Assembly (NCBI GenBank): GCA_018266335.1
Contig: JAFEAR010000211.1
Coordinates: 1 to 23,014, forward strand
DNA: 23,014 nt
DNA from: Bdellovibrionales bacterium
GTDB lineage: Bacteria > Bdellovibrionota > UBA2428
Reading direction: 5' to 3'
Shown: piece after piece, positions 8,321 to 15,119 of the stretch
Numbering within the stretch: position 1 is the first letter of the stretch
Layout: every line of letters starts with the position of its first letter
Position numbers and translations under genes: made by a program
Notes under the pieces: generated by a model
What the model saw: only the letters and a program-made list of their open reading frames with translations
The model's database searches: none
What the model was told of the DNA's origin: nothing

Positions 8321-9634
8321 CTAAACGTAAAGCTCGAGTTCTGTGTGGGTGATCTCTTCATCTCCCTTGATTGCCCGCAGCGTGTTCTTCAATTTCGTGG
8401 ATTGAATGAAAATGTCGTGCTCCGGAACCAAACCCGTCACCGTTTGCGGTGCCTTGTAGTAGAAGCTCAGCCATTCTTGAACGCCTTTAAAACCCGCACG
8501 CTGACCTAGGTCCATAAAGAGTGCAAGGTCTAGCACAATGGGCGCCGCCAAAATGGAATCGCGGCAAAGGAAGTTCACTTTGATCTGCATGGGGTAACCC
8601 ATCCAGCCGAAGATATCGATATTGTCCCAACCTTCCTTGTTATCGCCGCGCGGAGGATAATAGGAAATGTTCACCTTGTGGTACAAGCTGCCGTAGAGGT
8701 CGGGGTAAAGCTCGGGCTGCAAAATAGAATCGAGCACGCCGAGTTTGGATTCTTCTTTAGTTTTGAAGTTCGCGGGGTCATCCAGCACCGCACCGTCGCG
8801 GTTACCAAGGATGTTCGTCGAGAACCAACCCGAGATACCAAGCATCCGGCTCTTCAGACCCGGTGCCAGAATGGTTTTCATGAGCGTCTGGCCCGTTTTG
8901 AAGTCACGTCCCGAGATACCCACACCGGCTTCCTGCGAGTACTGCACGAAAGCGGGAATATCCACGGTCAGGTTAGGCGCGCCGTTAGCGTAAGGAACTT
9001 TTTCCATCAACGCGGCATACGCATAAACTTGAGAAGGCGCGATATCGGGCGAATCTGCCTTCAGTCCCGCTTCGAAGTCCTTCATGGTTTGGTGCACTTG
9101 CGAGGGCCGCACAAAAGCTTCCGTCGAACCGCACCAGACCATCACAAGGCGGTCGCATTTTTTAGAAGCTTTGAAGTCACGAATATCTTGGCGCAGCGCC
9201 TGAGCTTTTTCCCACAGCGTGCCCGTCTTCACGTTCGGACCCGAAATGTTTTTGATGTATTTATCCGAGAAAACCGCCTTCATTGGCTTGATGGCGTGAA
9301 GTTCGTCTTTGATGGGCGCCAAGTGCTCGGCACTCAACACACCCGCTTTGCTGGCAGCTTCGAAAACGCTGTCAGGGAAAATATCCCAACCACCAAACTC
9401 AATGCTCTCAAGGGAGGCAATGGGTAGATACTCACGAATAAGAGGCGACTTGCGCGAGGTGCCCTTGCCCACGCGGATCGTGCCCATTTGGGTCAGTGAA
9501 CCAAAGGGTTTCGTAAGACCTTTCCGAGCCGAGCAAACGCCCGCCACGAAAGTCGAAGCCACCGCGCCCATTCCGGGAAGCAGAATGCCGAGCTTACCGT
9601 CGGCAGGTTTTACATTGATCTTGGTATTAGGCAT
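8321..9634 (-). CDS. ino1: Inositol-3-phosphate synthase
   Basis: This enzyme converts glucose 6-phosphate to 1L-myo-inositol 3-phosphate using NAD, the first step towards inositol lipids or soluble inositol compounds. The 437-residue protein has a Rossmann GMGAVAS loop (21-27), GRDFKTGQT (242-250) and NILGNRDG (274-281) followed by SKLGVLDS (296-303, catalytic-Lys region), all characteristic of the family. Its length lies between short bacterial (about 360) and eukaryotic (about 510) forms. The ATG is preceded by AAGGAG, which overlaps the stop of the upstream MerR-like gene, so the two are coupled. A phosphatase or inositol-lipid gene is not adjacent. Inositol lipids in a Gram-negative predator-like lineage would be plausible but cannot be shown here. 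Confidence 0.94.
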   Translation of the reverse strand: MPNTKINVKPADGKLGILLPGMGAVASTFVAGVCSARKGLTKPFGSLTQMGTIRVGKGTSRKSPLIREYLPIASLESIEFGGWDIFPDSVFEAASKAGVLSAEHLAPIKDELHAIKPMKAVFSDKYIKNISGPNVKTGTLWEKAQALRQDIRDFKASKKCDRLVMVWCGSTEAFVRPSQVHQTMKDFEAGLKADSPDIAPSQVYAYAALMEKVPYANGAPNLTVDIPAFVQYSQEAGVGISGRDFKTGQTLMKTILAPGLKSRMLGISGWFSTNILGNRDGAVLDDPANFKTKEESKLGVLDSILQPELYPDLYGSLYHKVNISYYPPRGDNKEGWDNIDIFGWMGYPMQIKVNFLCRDSILAAPIVLDLALFMDLGQRAGFKGVQEWLSFYYKAPQTVTGLVPEHDIFIQSTKLKNTLRAIKGDEEITHTELELYV

Positions 9635-9639
9635 GAGCT

Positions 9640-9981
9640 TCAGATCTCCTTAACTAGGTCGCGAATTTCGCGAATATCAACCACGAGGTCTTTCAGGAAC
9701 TCACGCTCGACGGTGGCCTCGACCGGGTCTAGCGCGACGTTTTTTTGCTTCTGTTCTTTGAGCGCCTTTTTAGCGCCCGCAATGGAATAACCTTCGGTGT
9801 AGAGCAAGTGACGAATGCGCACAAAGTTGTCGATATCTTCGTCCGAATACAAACGCTGGCCCCGACTCGTCTTCGACGGCTTAAGCGACGGGAACTGCGA
9901 TTCCCAAAAACGAAGGACATGGGGCAAAACCCCTACTTTATCGGCTGCTTCTTTGATGCGGAAATAAGCCATAGGCCGCAT
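9640..9981 (-). CDS. MerR-family transcriptional regulator
   Basis: This is a 113-residue single-domain DNA-binding protein. The N-terminal winged helix-turn-helix is clear: MAYFRIKEAADKVGVLPHVL, FWESQF, RGQRLYSDEDIDNFVRIRHL, then GYSIAGAKKAL. A short acidic C-terminal tail follows without an obvious effector domain or metal-binding Cys. Two starts are possible: ATG at 9981, just after GGTGA, and ATG at 9972, which matches the family N-terminus better. The longer upstream extension of the frame overlaps pheT and is not used. It begins 47 bp after pheT, the position where deltaproteobacteria usually have ihfA and then such a MerR gene. Target genes are unknown; the downstream operon is an obvious candidate. 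Confidence 0.88.
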   Translation of the reverse strand: MRPMAYFRIKEAADKVGVLPHVLRFWESQFPSLKPSKTSRGQRLYSDEDIDNFVRIRHLLYTEGYSIAGAKKALKEQKQKNVALDPVEATVEREFLKDLVVDIREIRDLVKEI

Positions 9982-10028
9982 TTCACCACACTCTGGCCCA
10001 TCGCGCAAAGGCCCGGGCCACTTGTCCC

Positions 10029-12623
10029 TTACCCACGGAGTTCCGCTCCGTGCTTCTCCTTCACGGCCGCTAGCGCCTTGTCCGTAAACGCCGTGATCTC
10101 GGCATCGGTCAGGGTTCGATCGCCCGCCTGCAAGAAGAAGCGCCAAGCCAGCGAGATGCGCCCGTCCGGCAACACAAAGCGATCAATGCAGTTTAAATCG
10201 AGTAACTCTGGCCCCACTGCTTTGCGGAAAGTGCGATCCACTTCGCCAGCTTTCACTGTAGGAGCCAACACCACCGCTAAATCGCGCTCCACCACGGGAA
10301 ATTTACGACTAGGTTTGATTTTTCCTTCGGGCCCCACCCGAACCGCCTGGCCCGCAGCGGCCTGATCCAGCGACTGGAGCAAATCTGCCATAACTCGCAG
10401 CTCACCCACCACCACGCCCAGAGCCAGCCCTGCCGGTAAGTTTAAAATATCGCGCTTCGAACTCGGATGCAGCTCGCCCACATAACCCACTACCGTGCCC
10501 GGAGGCTTGCCGGGTAACGAGAGAATCGCCGAACGGCCCGGATGCAGCAAATCGAGCGGAATCCACGGTGCCTGCGCCGCAATGGCCGAACGAGTAGCCT
10601 CGTTTGCTAAACATTCATCGAGGGCCAGGAACTGCAGGCCCGCCCAGCGCGGATCAATTCCCGCCAAGCCTTCCACCACTTGCTCGGCCACGCCCTTGCC
10701 GTCGAAGAAATCCACGTGCGCTTTGCGATCGGCCGACTTCTTGTCCGAGGACCAGTGCTCCTCGTTGCGCGGGCCCATAAGCACCCAACCCGCATGCCAA
10801 GCTTCGCGCGTGCCCGAGGAACGCTCGGCAGGCACGCCGCTCAAACTTTCAAACACCGCGCCGGCATCGAAGAATCCGCCCTGACCACGGCCCATGCCCG
10901 CCTGGCGCGCAACGACGCTCAGCAGACCGAAGAACAAATTAGGCCGCATGAACTGCCACTCGGCCGAAAGGGGATTGAGAATTTCCACGGGAGCCACACC
11001 CGGAATGTGCTTCATACGTTCGGCGGAAACAAAACTGTAGGGCATCATTTCCGTAAGCCCGGTTTCCACCAGGCGGTGACGCACGCGGCGCACCGATTCG
11101 TACACGCTGCCCGTGCGCGCACGCGTGCGCTCGAACTGATCGGGATAGCCTTCGGGAATCTTGTCGTAACCCACCAGGCGGGCGGCCTCTTCGACCAAAT
11201 CAATTTCGCGGCTCAAATCTAAACGGTGCGTGGGCACATCTACGCGCAGCACGTTCGCCGACTTCACCTGAGCGTCGATGCCCACGCTGCGGAAGGCCTT
11301 AATAATATCTTCCGCACCAGCGTCCACGCCAATGACATCTTTATACGTACGCAAATTGAAGTTAAGCGAATGCTTGCTGAGGAGTTTGCCCGATTTATCG
11401 GAGCGAATTTCTAAGTAAGCTCCCCGCCGCCGGCCCTCGCACAACTGACGAATCAGCAGCGAAACCCGGCCCACGGCGCGCAGGGCGCCCGCCGGATCGA
11501 CTCCGCGCTCAAAGCGATGCGAAGCCTCGGAGTGAATCTTGTGCCGCCGCGCCATAGCCCGAATCACGTCCATGTCGAACACGGCCGACTCGAGCACAAT
11601 GCGCTTGGTGCTCTCGGTAACGCCGCTGTCCAGACCACCCATCACGCCCGCAAGTGCGAGTGGCTTTTCGGCGTCCGCAATGACCAGATCTTCGGGGCTG
11701 AGCGTGCGCTCCTCGCCATCCAAAGTTTTGAGTTTTTCGTTCGCCTTAGCAAAGCGCACAATGATTTTGGAGCCGGCAATTTTGTCGGCATCAAAGGCGT
11801 GCAAGGGATGCCCAAGTTCCATGAGCACCAGGTTCGTGATGTCCACCACCGCGTTGTGCGAGCGGATGCCCAGTTTTTCGAGTAGGCGCCGCACCCATTC
11901 GGGCGACGGCCGACCGGAGAGACCTTCAAAGAGCTGCGCGCCGTAGAGCGGGCACGCCTTGGTGGCTTGCACTTCTACACTCAGCAAGGGCACATCGCCG
12001 GTTTCAGAGGCTTCGACCACTTCGGCTTCGGGAAGTTTAGGCGTTTGGTGCAACAAACGCCCCACCTCGCGCGCCAGGCCCCAATGCGAAAGGCAGTCGG
12101 CCCGATCCGGCGTGAGCTCGACGTCCCAAATTTCGTCGGACAAGCCCAGGGCCTTCACCAGGCTCGAGCCTACAGGCGCCGATTCTGCGAGGAGCATAAT
12201 GCCGTTAGATTCTTCGCTGAGCCCTAACTCACGTTCGGAGCAAAGCATGCCCGAGGAATCTACGCCACGAATGGCGGCCTGTTTGATTTTAAAGTCACCG
12301 GGCAGCACGCAACCCACGGGAGCAAGCGCTACTTTAGCGCCGGCCTTCACGTTGGGGGCGCCGCACACGATTTGCAGAACTTCGCCGGGTTTGCCGGTCG
12401 CTACTTTACAGACGTTGAGTTTGTCCGCATTCGGATGCTTTTGAAATTCCAGCAGGTGGCCCACGATAACGCCATCGAGCCCCTCGCCCTGACGTTTAAC
12501 GCTGCCCACTTCCAATCCCGCCAGGGGTAATTGCACGCGCAGCTCGGCCGCTTTGCTGAGCGGATCCTGCCCCGCCGGAGATTCCGGGAATAATTCCGAG
12601 AGCCACTTAAGAGAAATCTTCAC
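10029..12623 (-). CDS. pheT: Phenylalanine--tRNA ligase beta subunit
   Basis: This is the beta subunit of the cytoplasmic alpha2-beta2 phenylalanyl-tRNA synthetase. It carries the editing site and tRNA-binding regions. The N-terminus MKISLKWLSELFP is typical. An EMAP-like tRNA-binding domain follows (VIVGHLLEFQKHPNADKLNV, near residues 47-66), then B3/B4 and B5 regions and a C-terminal ferredoxin-like anticodon-binding domain (KFPVVERDLAVVL). At 864 residues it is longer than the usual 790-820, with extra sequence in the last third around the DKKSADRKAHVDFFDGKGV stretch. The start is GTG at 12623, overlapping the pheS stop as GTGA, with AGGTGG 5 nt upstream. This is a classic translational coupling that keeps subunit amounts equal. 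A GTG three codons upstream is in frame but has no suitably placed ribosome-binding site. Confidence 0.96.
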   Translation of the reverse strand: MKISLKWLSELFPESPAGQDPLSKAAELRVQLPLAGLEVGSVKRQGEGLDGVIVGHLLEFQKHPNADKLNVCKVATGKPGEVLQIVCGAPNVKAGAKVALAPVGCVLPGDFKIKQAAIRGVDSSGMLCSERELGLSEESNGIMLLAESAPVGSSLVKALGLSDEIWDVELTPDRADCLSHWGLAREVGRLLHQTPKLPEAEVVEASETGDVPLLSVEVQATKACPLYGAQLFEGLSGRPSPEWVRRLLEKLGIRSHNAVVDITNLVLMELGHPLHAFDADKIAGSKIIVRFAKANEKLKTLDGEERTLSPEDLVIADAEKPLALAGVMGGLDSGVTESTKRIVLESAVFDMDVIRAMARRHKIHSEASHRFERGVDPAGALRAVGRVSLLIRQLCEGRRRGAYLEIRSDKSGKLLSKHSLNFNLRTYKDVIGVDAGAEDIIKAFRSVGIDAQVKSANVLRVDVPTHRLDLSREIDLVEEAARLVGYDKIPEGYPDQFERTRARTGSVYESVRRVRHRLVETGLTEMMPYSFVSAERMKHIPGVAPVEILNPLSAEWQFMRPNLFFGLLSVVARQAGMGRGQGGFFDAGAVFESLSGVPAERSSGTREAWHAGWVLMGPRNEEHWSSDKKSADRKAHVDFFDGKGVAEQVVEGLAGIDPRWAGLQFLALDECLANEATRSAIAAQAPWIPLDLLHPGRSAILSLPGKPPGTVVGYVGELHPSSKRDILNLPAGLALGVVVGELRVMADLLQSLDQAAAGQAVRVGPEGKIKPSRKFPVVERDLAVVLAPTVKAGEVDRTFRKAVGPELLDLNCIDRFVLPDGRISLAWRFFLQAGDRTLTDAEITAFTDKALAAVKEKHGAELRG

Positions 12624-13678
12624 GGCCGCCACCTACCGAATTCAGAAATAAATTTATCGTCGGATTCATAGAACGAGCGCAGATCTTCCACGCCGTACTT
12701 CAGCATCGCCATGCGTTCGATGCCCATACCAAAAGCAAAACCACGCCACTTGTCGGCATCAATGCCCACGGCCTTGAAGACCTCAGGGTCCACCATGCCG
12801 CAGCCGCCGATTTCGATCCAGCCGCTGCCCTTACAAGTTTTGCAGCCTTTGCCGCGGCAGAAGCAACATTCAATGTCCACTTCCGCCGAGGGCTCCGTGA
12901 ACGGAAAGAACGAAGGCCGCAGACGAACTTTAAGCGCCACCCCAAAAAACTCGGACACGACCGTGGCCAGAATGCCCTTCAGGTGACCCATATGAATGTG
13001 CTCGTCCACCAAGAGCGCCTCGATTTGGTGGAACATGGGCGAGTGCGTGGCATCGTAATCGGCGCGGTAAACGCGCCCCGGGCAAATCATGCGGATGGGC
13101 GGTTGCATGCCCAGCATGGTGCGCACCTGCACGGGCGACGTGTGCGTGCGCAGCACGACGCCCGCGCGGTCCTTGATATAGAAAGTGTCTTGCATCGCGC
13201 GCGACGGATGATTGGGCGGAATATTGAGCGCGTCGAAGTTAAAAAACTCGTGCTCAATTTCGGGGCCCATTTCGGTTACAAAACCGCAGCCGCCCAGAAT
13301 TTTAGTGAGTTCGTCCTGCACAATCTGCACCGGATGCTCGTTCACGCCGTGCGGACGACGACCCGAAAGCGTGATGTCGATTTTTTCGGACTTTAATTTT
13401 TCGTTCAACGCCCGCCGCTGCAGTTCCTGCGCCACGGTTTCTAAACGTGTCGATAACTCGTCACGTACTTGGTTGATGGCCGCACCCGCCTGGGGCTTTT
13501 GCTCGGGCGTCATTTGCCCTAAATGGCGCATCATTCCGGCCAGCGCGCCCTTCTTGCCGAACCACTCCACGCGGAGGGCCTCGAGAGCATCTAAGTCATT
13601 GGTTGTAGAAAGGGTTTCAAGGGCACGCGCCTGAAAGAGCTGAACCTCATGCAGGAGCGATTGCAAAGCGTCGGACAT
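12620..13678 (-). CDS. pheS: Phenylalanine--tRNA ligase alpha subunit
   Basis: This is the catalytic alpha subunit, which charges tRNA-Phe. The 352-residue protein has an N-terminal coiled-coil (about 1-100) that contacts tRNA. Class II motifs follow: GPEIEHEFFNFDALN (138-152), LRTHTSPVQVRTM (176-188), RVYRADYDATHSPMFHQIE (202-220) and the motif 3 FGMGIERMAML (316-326). A four-Cys cluster C271/C272, C274, C279 and C282 resembles the zinc-like insert seen in many bacterial PheS proteins. The gene lies behind a terminator-like hairpin downstream of rplT, as in the attenuated pheST operons of enterobacteria. The ATG has only GGTGA at 6-nt spacing as a possible Shine-Dalgarno. Confidence 0.97.
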   Translation of the reverse strand: MSDALQSLLHEVQLFQARALETLSTTNDLDALEALRVEWFGKKGALAGMMRHLGQMTPEQKPQAGAAINQVRDELSTRLETVAQELQRRALNEKLKSEKIDITLSGRRPHGVNEHPVQIVQDELTKILGGCGFVTEMGPEIEHEFFNFDALNIPPNHPSRAMQDTFYIKDRAGVVLRTHTSPVQVRTMLGMQPPIRMICPGRVYRADYDATHSPMFHQIEALLVDEHIHMGHLKGILATVVSEFFGVALKVRLRPSFFPFTEPSAEVDIECCFCRGKGCKTCKGSGWIEIGGCGMVDPEVFKAVGIDADKWRGFAFGMGIERMAMLKYGVEDLRSFYESDDKFISEFGRWRP

Positions 13679-13698
13679 AGTTTTTCACCATAGAACCC

Positions 13699-13736
13699 GC
13701 GCGCCGCGGCCGCAACTCGGCCTCCGCGCCGCGCGC
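13699..13736 (-). other. GC-rich hairpin in the pheS leader
   Basis: GCGCGC at each end, with an adjoining CGCGG/CCGCG stem and a 2-nt bulge, forms a very GC-rich hairpin. It ends 20 nt before the pheS ATG and directly follows the rplT terminator. It could control pheS translation or be part of an attenuator. It is seen in the sequence only as an inverted repeat. Confidence 0.4.
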
Positions 13737-13778
13737 AAAAATACAGCGGGGAGAGATCTCTTGCGAGACCTCTCCCCG
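13737..13778 (-). terminator. Terminator or attenuator between rplT and pheS
   Basis: On the minus strand CGGGGAGAGGTCTC pairs with GAGATCTCTCCCCG. There is a single G-U pair, and a GCAA (GNRA) tetraloop closes the stem. The sequence CTGT and then five T residues follow. This is a convincing intrinsic terminator 41 nt after rplT. Because pheST follows, it may act as an attenuator rather than a full stop. I see no Phe-rich leader peptide in the gap. Confidence 0.85.
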
Positions 13779-13818
13779 TTGCGGTTTTACCGATTTATAT
13801 TTTAAATTTCGCTACCAA

Positions 13819-14166
13819 CTAGGAGCGAGCAACTTGCACGAGAGCTTCGAAAGCTTTCGCGTCGTGAGCTGCAATGTCCGCCAGGATTTTGCGATCCAGG
13901 CCAACCGACTTGCTGGTCAGACCGTGCATGAACTTGGAGTAGGACATGTCGTGGTTGCGAACGGCCGCGTTGATACGCTGGATCCACAGACCGCGGAAGT
14001 CACGTTTTTTAGCTTTGCGATCGCGGAAAGCGTATTTCAGAGCGCGGGTTACGAGCTCGTACGCTTTCGAGAAAGAGCGGCTACCGGAGTTGCGGTAACC
14101 TTCGGCCATCTTCAGAACTTTTTTGTGTCTTCTGCGGGTTTTAAACCCACCTTTTGCGCGTGGCAT
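13819..14166 (-). CDS. rplT: 50S ribosomal protein L20
   Basis: L20 is an assembly protein that binds 23S rRNA early; in E. coli and Bacillus it also represses its own operon. The 115-residue sequence is a full-length match to the family: the basic, mostly helical N-terminus MPRAKGGFKTRRRHKKVLK, then GYRNSGSRSFSKAYELV, RDRKAKKRDFRGLWIQRINA and the C-terminal L20 domain. The ATG has GGAGAG at suitable spacing. It follows rpmI by 38 bp and ends the infC-rpmI-rplT unit before the terminator at 13737-13778. Confidence 0.98.
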   Translation of the reverse strand: MPRAKGGFKTRRRHKKVLKMAEGYRNSGSRSFSKAYELVTRALKYAFRDRKAKKRDFRGLWIQRINAAVRNHDMSYSKFMHGLTSKSVGLDRKILADIAAHDAKAFEALVQVARS

Positions 14167-14204
14167 GTTTCTCTCCTAAAAAACTAACTAAAAATCAAAA
14201 CGCC

Positions 14205-14405
14205 TTAGCTGTTGGGCAGCAGACGGTGAACCCGTTGAACGTCGCCTTCGAATACGTAGGCGGAACCTTTGAGACGACGCAGACGAGTGCCGCCTTTACC
14301 GATGTTCAAGTGACGACCACCGGCCTTTTTACGTTTAATTTTGCCCGAGGCCGTCTTCGTAAAACGCTTTTTGGCGCCAGAGTGTGTCTTCAGCTTTGTA
14401 CCCAT
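14205..14405 (-). CDS. rpmI: 50S ribosomal protein L35
   Basis: This is a 66-residue basic ribosomal protein. The N-terminus MGTKLKTHSGAKKRFTKTAS, then GKIKRKKAGGRHLNIGKG and RLRRLKG, is diagnostic of L35. The start at 14405 is fixed by AAGGAG 7 nt upstream, although the frame is open further to 14459. It lies between infC (78-bp gap) and rplT in the standard order, and is probably co-transcribed with and regulated through infC and L20. Confidence 0.97.
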   Translation of the reverse strand: MGTKLKTHSGAKKRFTKTASGKIKRKKAGGRHLNIGKGGTRLRRLKGSAYVFEGDVQRVHRLLPNS

Positions 14406-14483
14406 GAGTAACTCCTTGTAAAGAGCAGGCTTTATGCCATGCAGAAAACCAAAACACAAGCGTGTATTTGGCGTCTTTTCAAA

Positions 14484-15098
14484 TCAAGTTGAGGGCGGAG
14501 CCTGCGGCGGCATCTGCCCACTATTGCGGGGCCGAGGAGGCGGCGGGAAGCTAGCCACCAACGCACCCGGCGGCACCTTCTTACCCGGCGCTAAAGGACC
14601 GAAAAGACAGCCCAAACGCTTGCCTTCCATCTTCGGCGGCGCCTCCAGAATAGCCTGGTCATTCAGTTCCTGAGCGAATTCCAGCAAGGTGCGGTAACCC
14701 ACTTCCAAGTGTTCCATTTCGCGGCCCCGGTAGAACACCGTGACTTTGACTTTGTCGCCATCTTCCAAGAATCCCAAAGCCGATTTGGCCTTGTGGTGAA
14801 GATCATGAGCCTCGGTCTTGGGACGGATTTGGATTTCTTTAATCTCCACGACCGTCTGCTTTTTCTTGGCCTCTTGGTTCTTCTTCTTCTCTTGGTACTT
14901 ATACTTGCCGTAATCCATGATCTTACAGACGGGGGGATCGGCCTTGTCGGCGACCTGGACCAAATCGAGACCCATGCTTTCGGCCAACTGAGTGGCCTCC
15001 CGCGTGTTCAGGATGCCGAGCTGTTCTCCATCCTTGCCGATCACGCGCACGTAGGCGGTCCGAATCTGTCTGTTAATTGCGAGTTCCTTGAAGCTAAT
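14484..15098 (-). CDS. infC: Translation initiation factor IF-3, ATT start
   Basis: IF-3 binds the 30S subunit and proofreads the start codon and initiator tRNA. The product is 204 residues: M(ATT)SFKELAINRQIRTAY, then VRVIGKDGEQLGIL, a Lys-rich linker helix (YKYQEKKKNQEAKKKQ), and the C-terminal domain with KEIQIRPKTEAHDL and PPKMEGKRLG. The frame has a TAG seven nucleotides upstream of the ATT. No ATG, GTG or TTG occurs before GTG at 15050, which would remove the conserved INRQIR block. AGGAGG lies 8 nt before the ATT at 15096-15098, so an ATT start is strongly supported, as in E. coli, where it allows IF-3 to repress its own translation. A Pro-rich tail of about 30 residues extends past the usual C-terminus. 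Confidence 0.95.
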   Translation of the reverse strand: MSFKELAINRQIRTAYVRVIGKDGEQLGILNTREATQLAESMGLDLVQVADKADPPVCKIMDYGKYKYQEKKKNQEAKKKQTVVEIKEIQIRPKTEAHDLHHKAKSALGFLEDGDKVKVTVFYRGREMEHLEVGYRTLLEFAQELNDQAILEAPPKMEGKRLGCLFGPLAPGKKVPPGALVASFPPPPRPRNSGQMPPQAPPST

Positions 15099-15112
15099 AA
15101 ACCTATCCTCCT
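15096..15112 (-). promoter_or_regulatory. infC Shine-Dalgarno and ATT start codon
   Basis: A perfect AGGAGG at 15107-15112 (minus strand) is separated by 8 nt from ATT at 15096-15098. The in-frame TAG just upstream overlaps the Shine-Dalgarno, so the frame cannot begin earlier. This decides the unusual start and implies IF-3 autoregulation through start-codon discrimination. Confidence 0.88.
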
Positions 15113-15119
15113 AGGGGGG

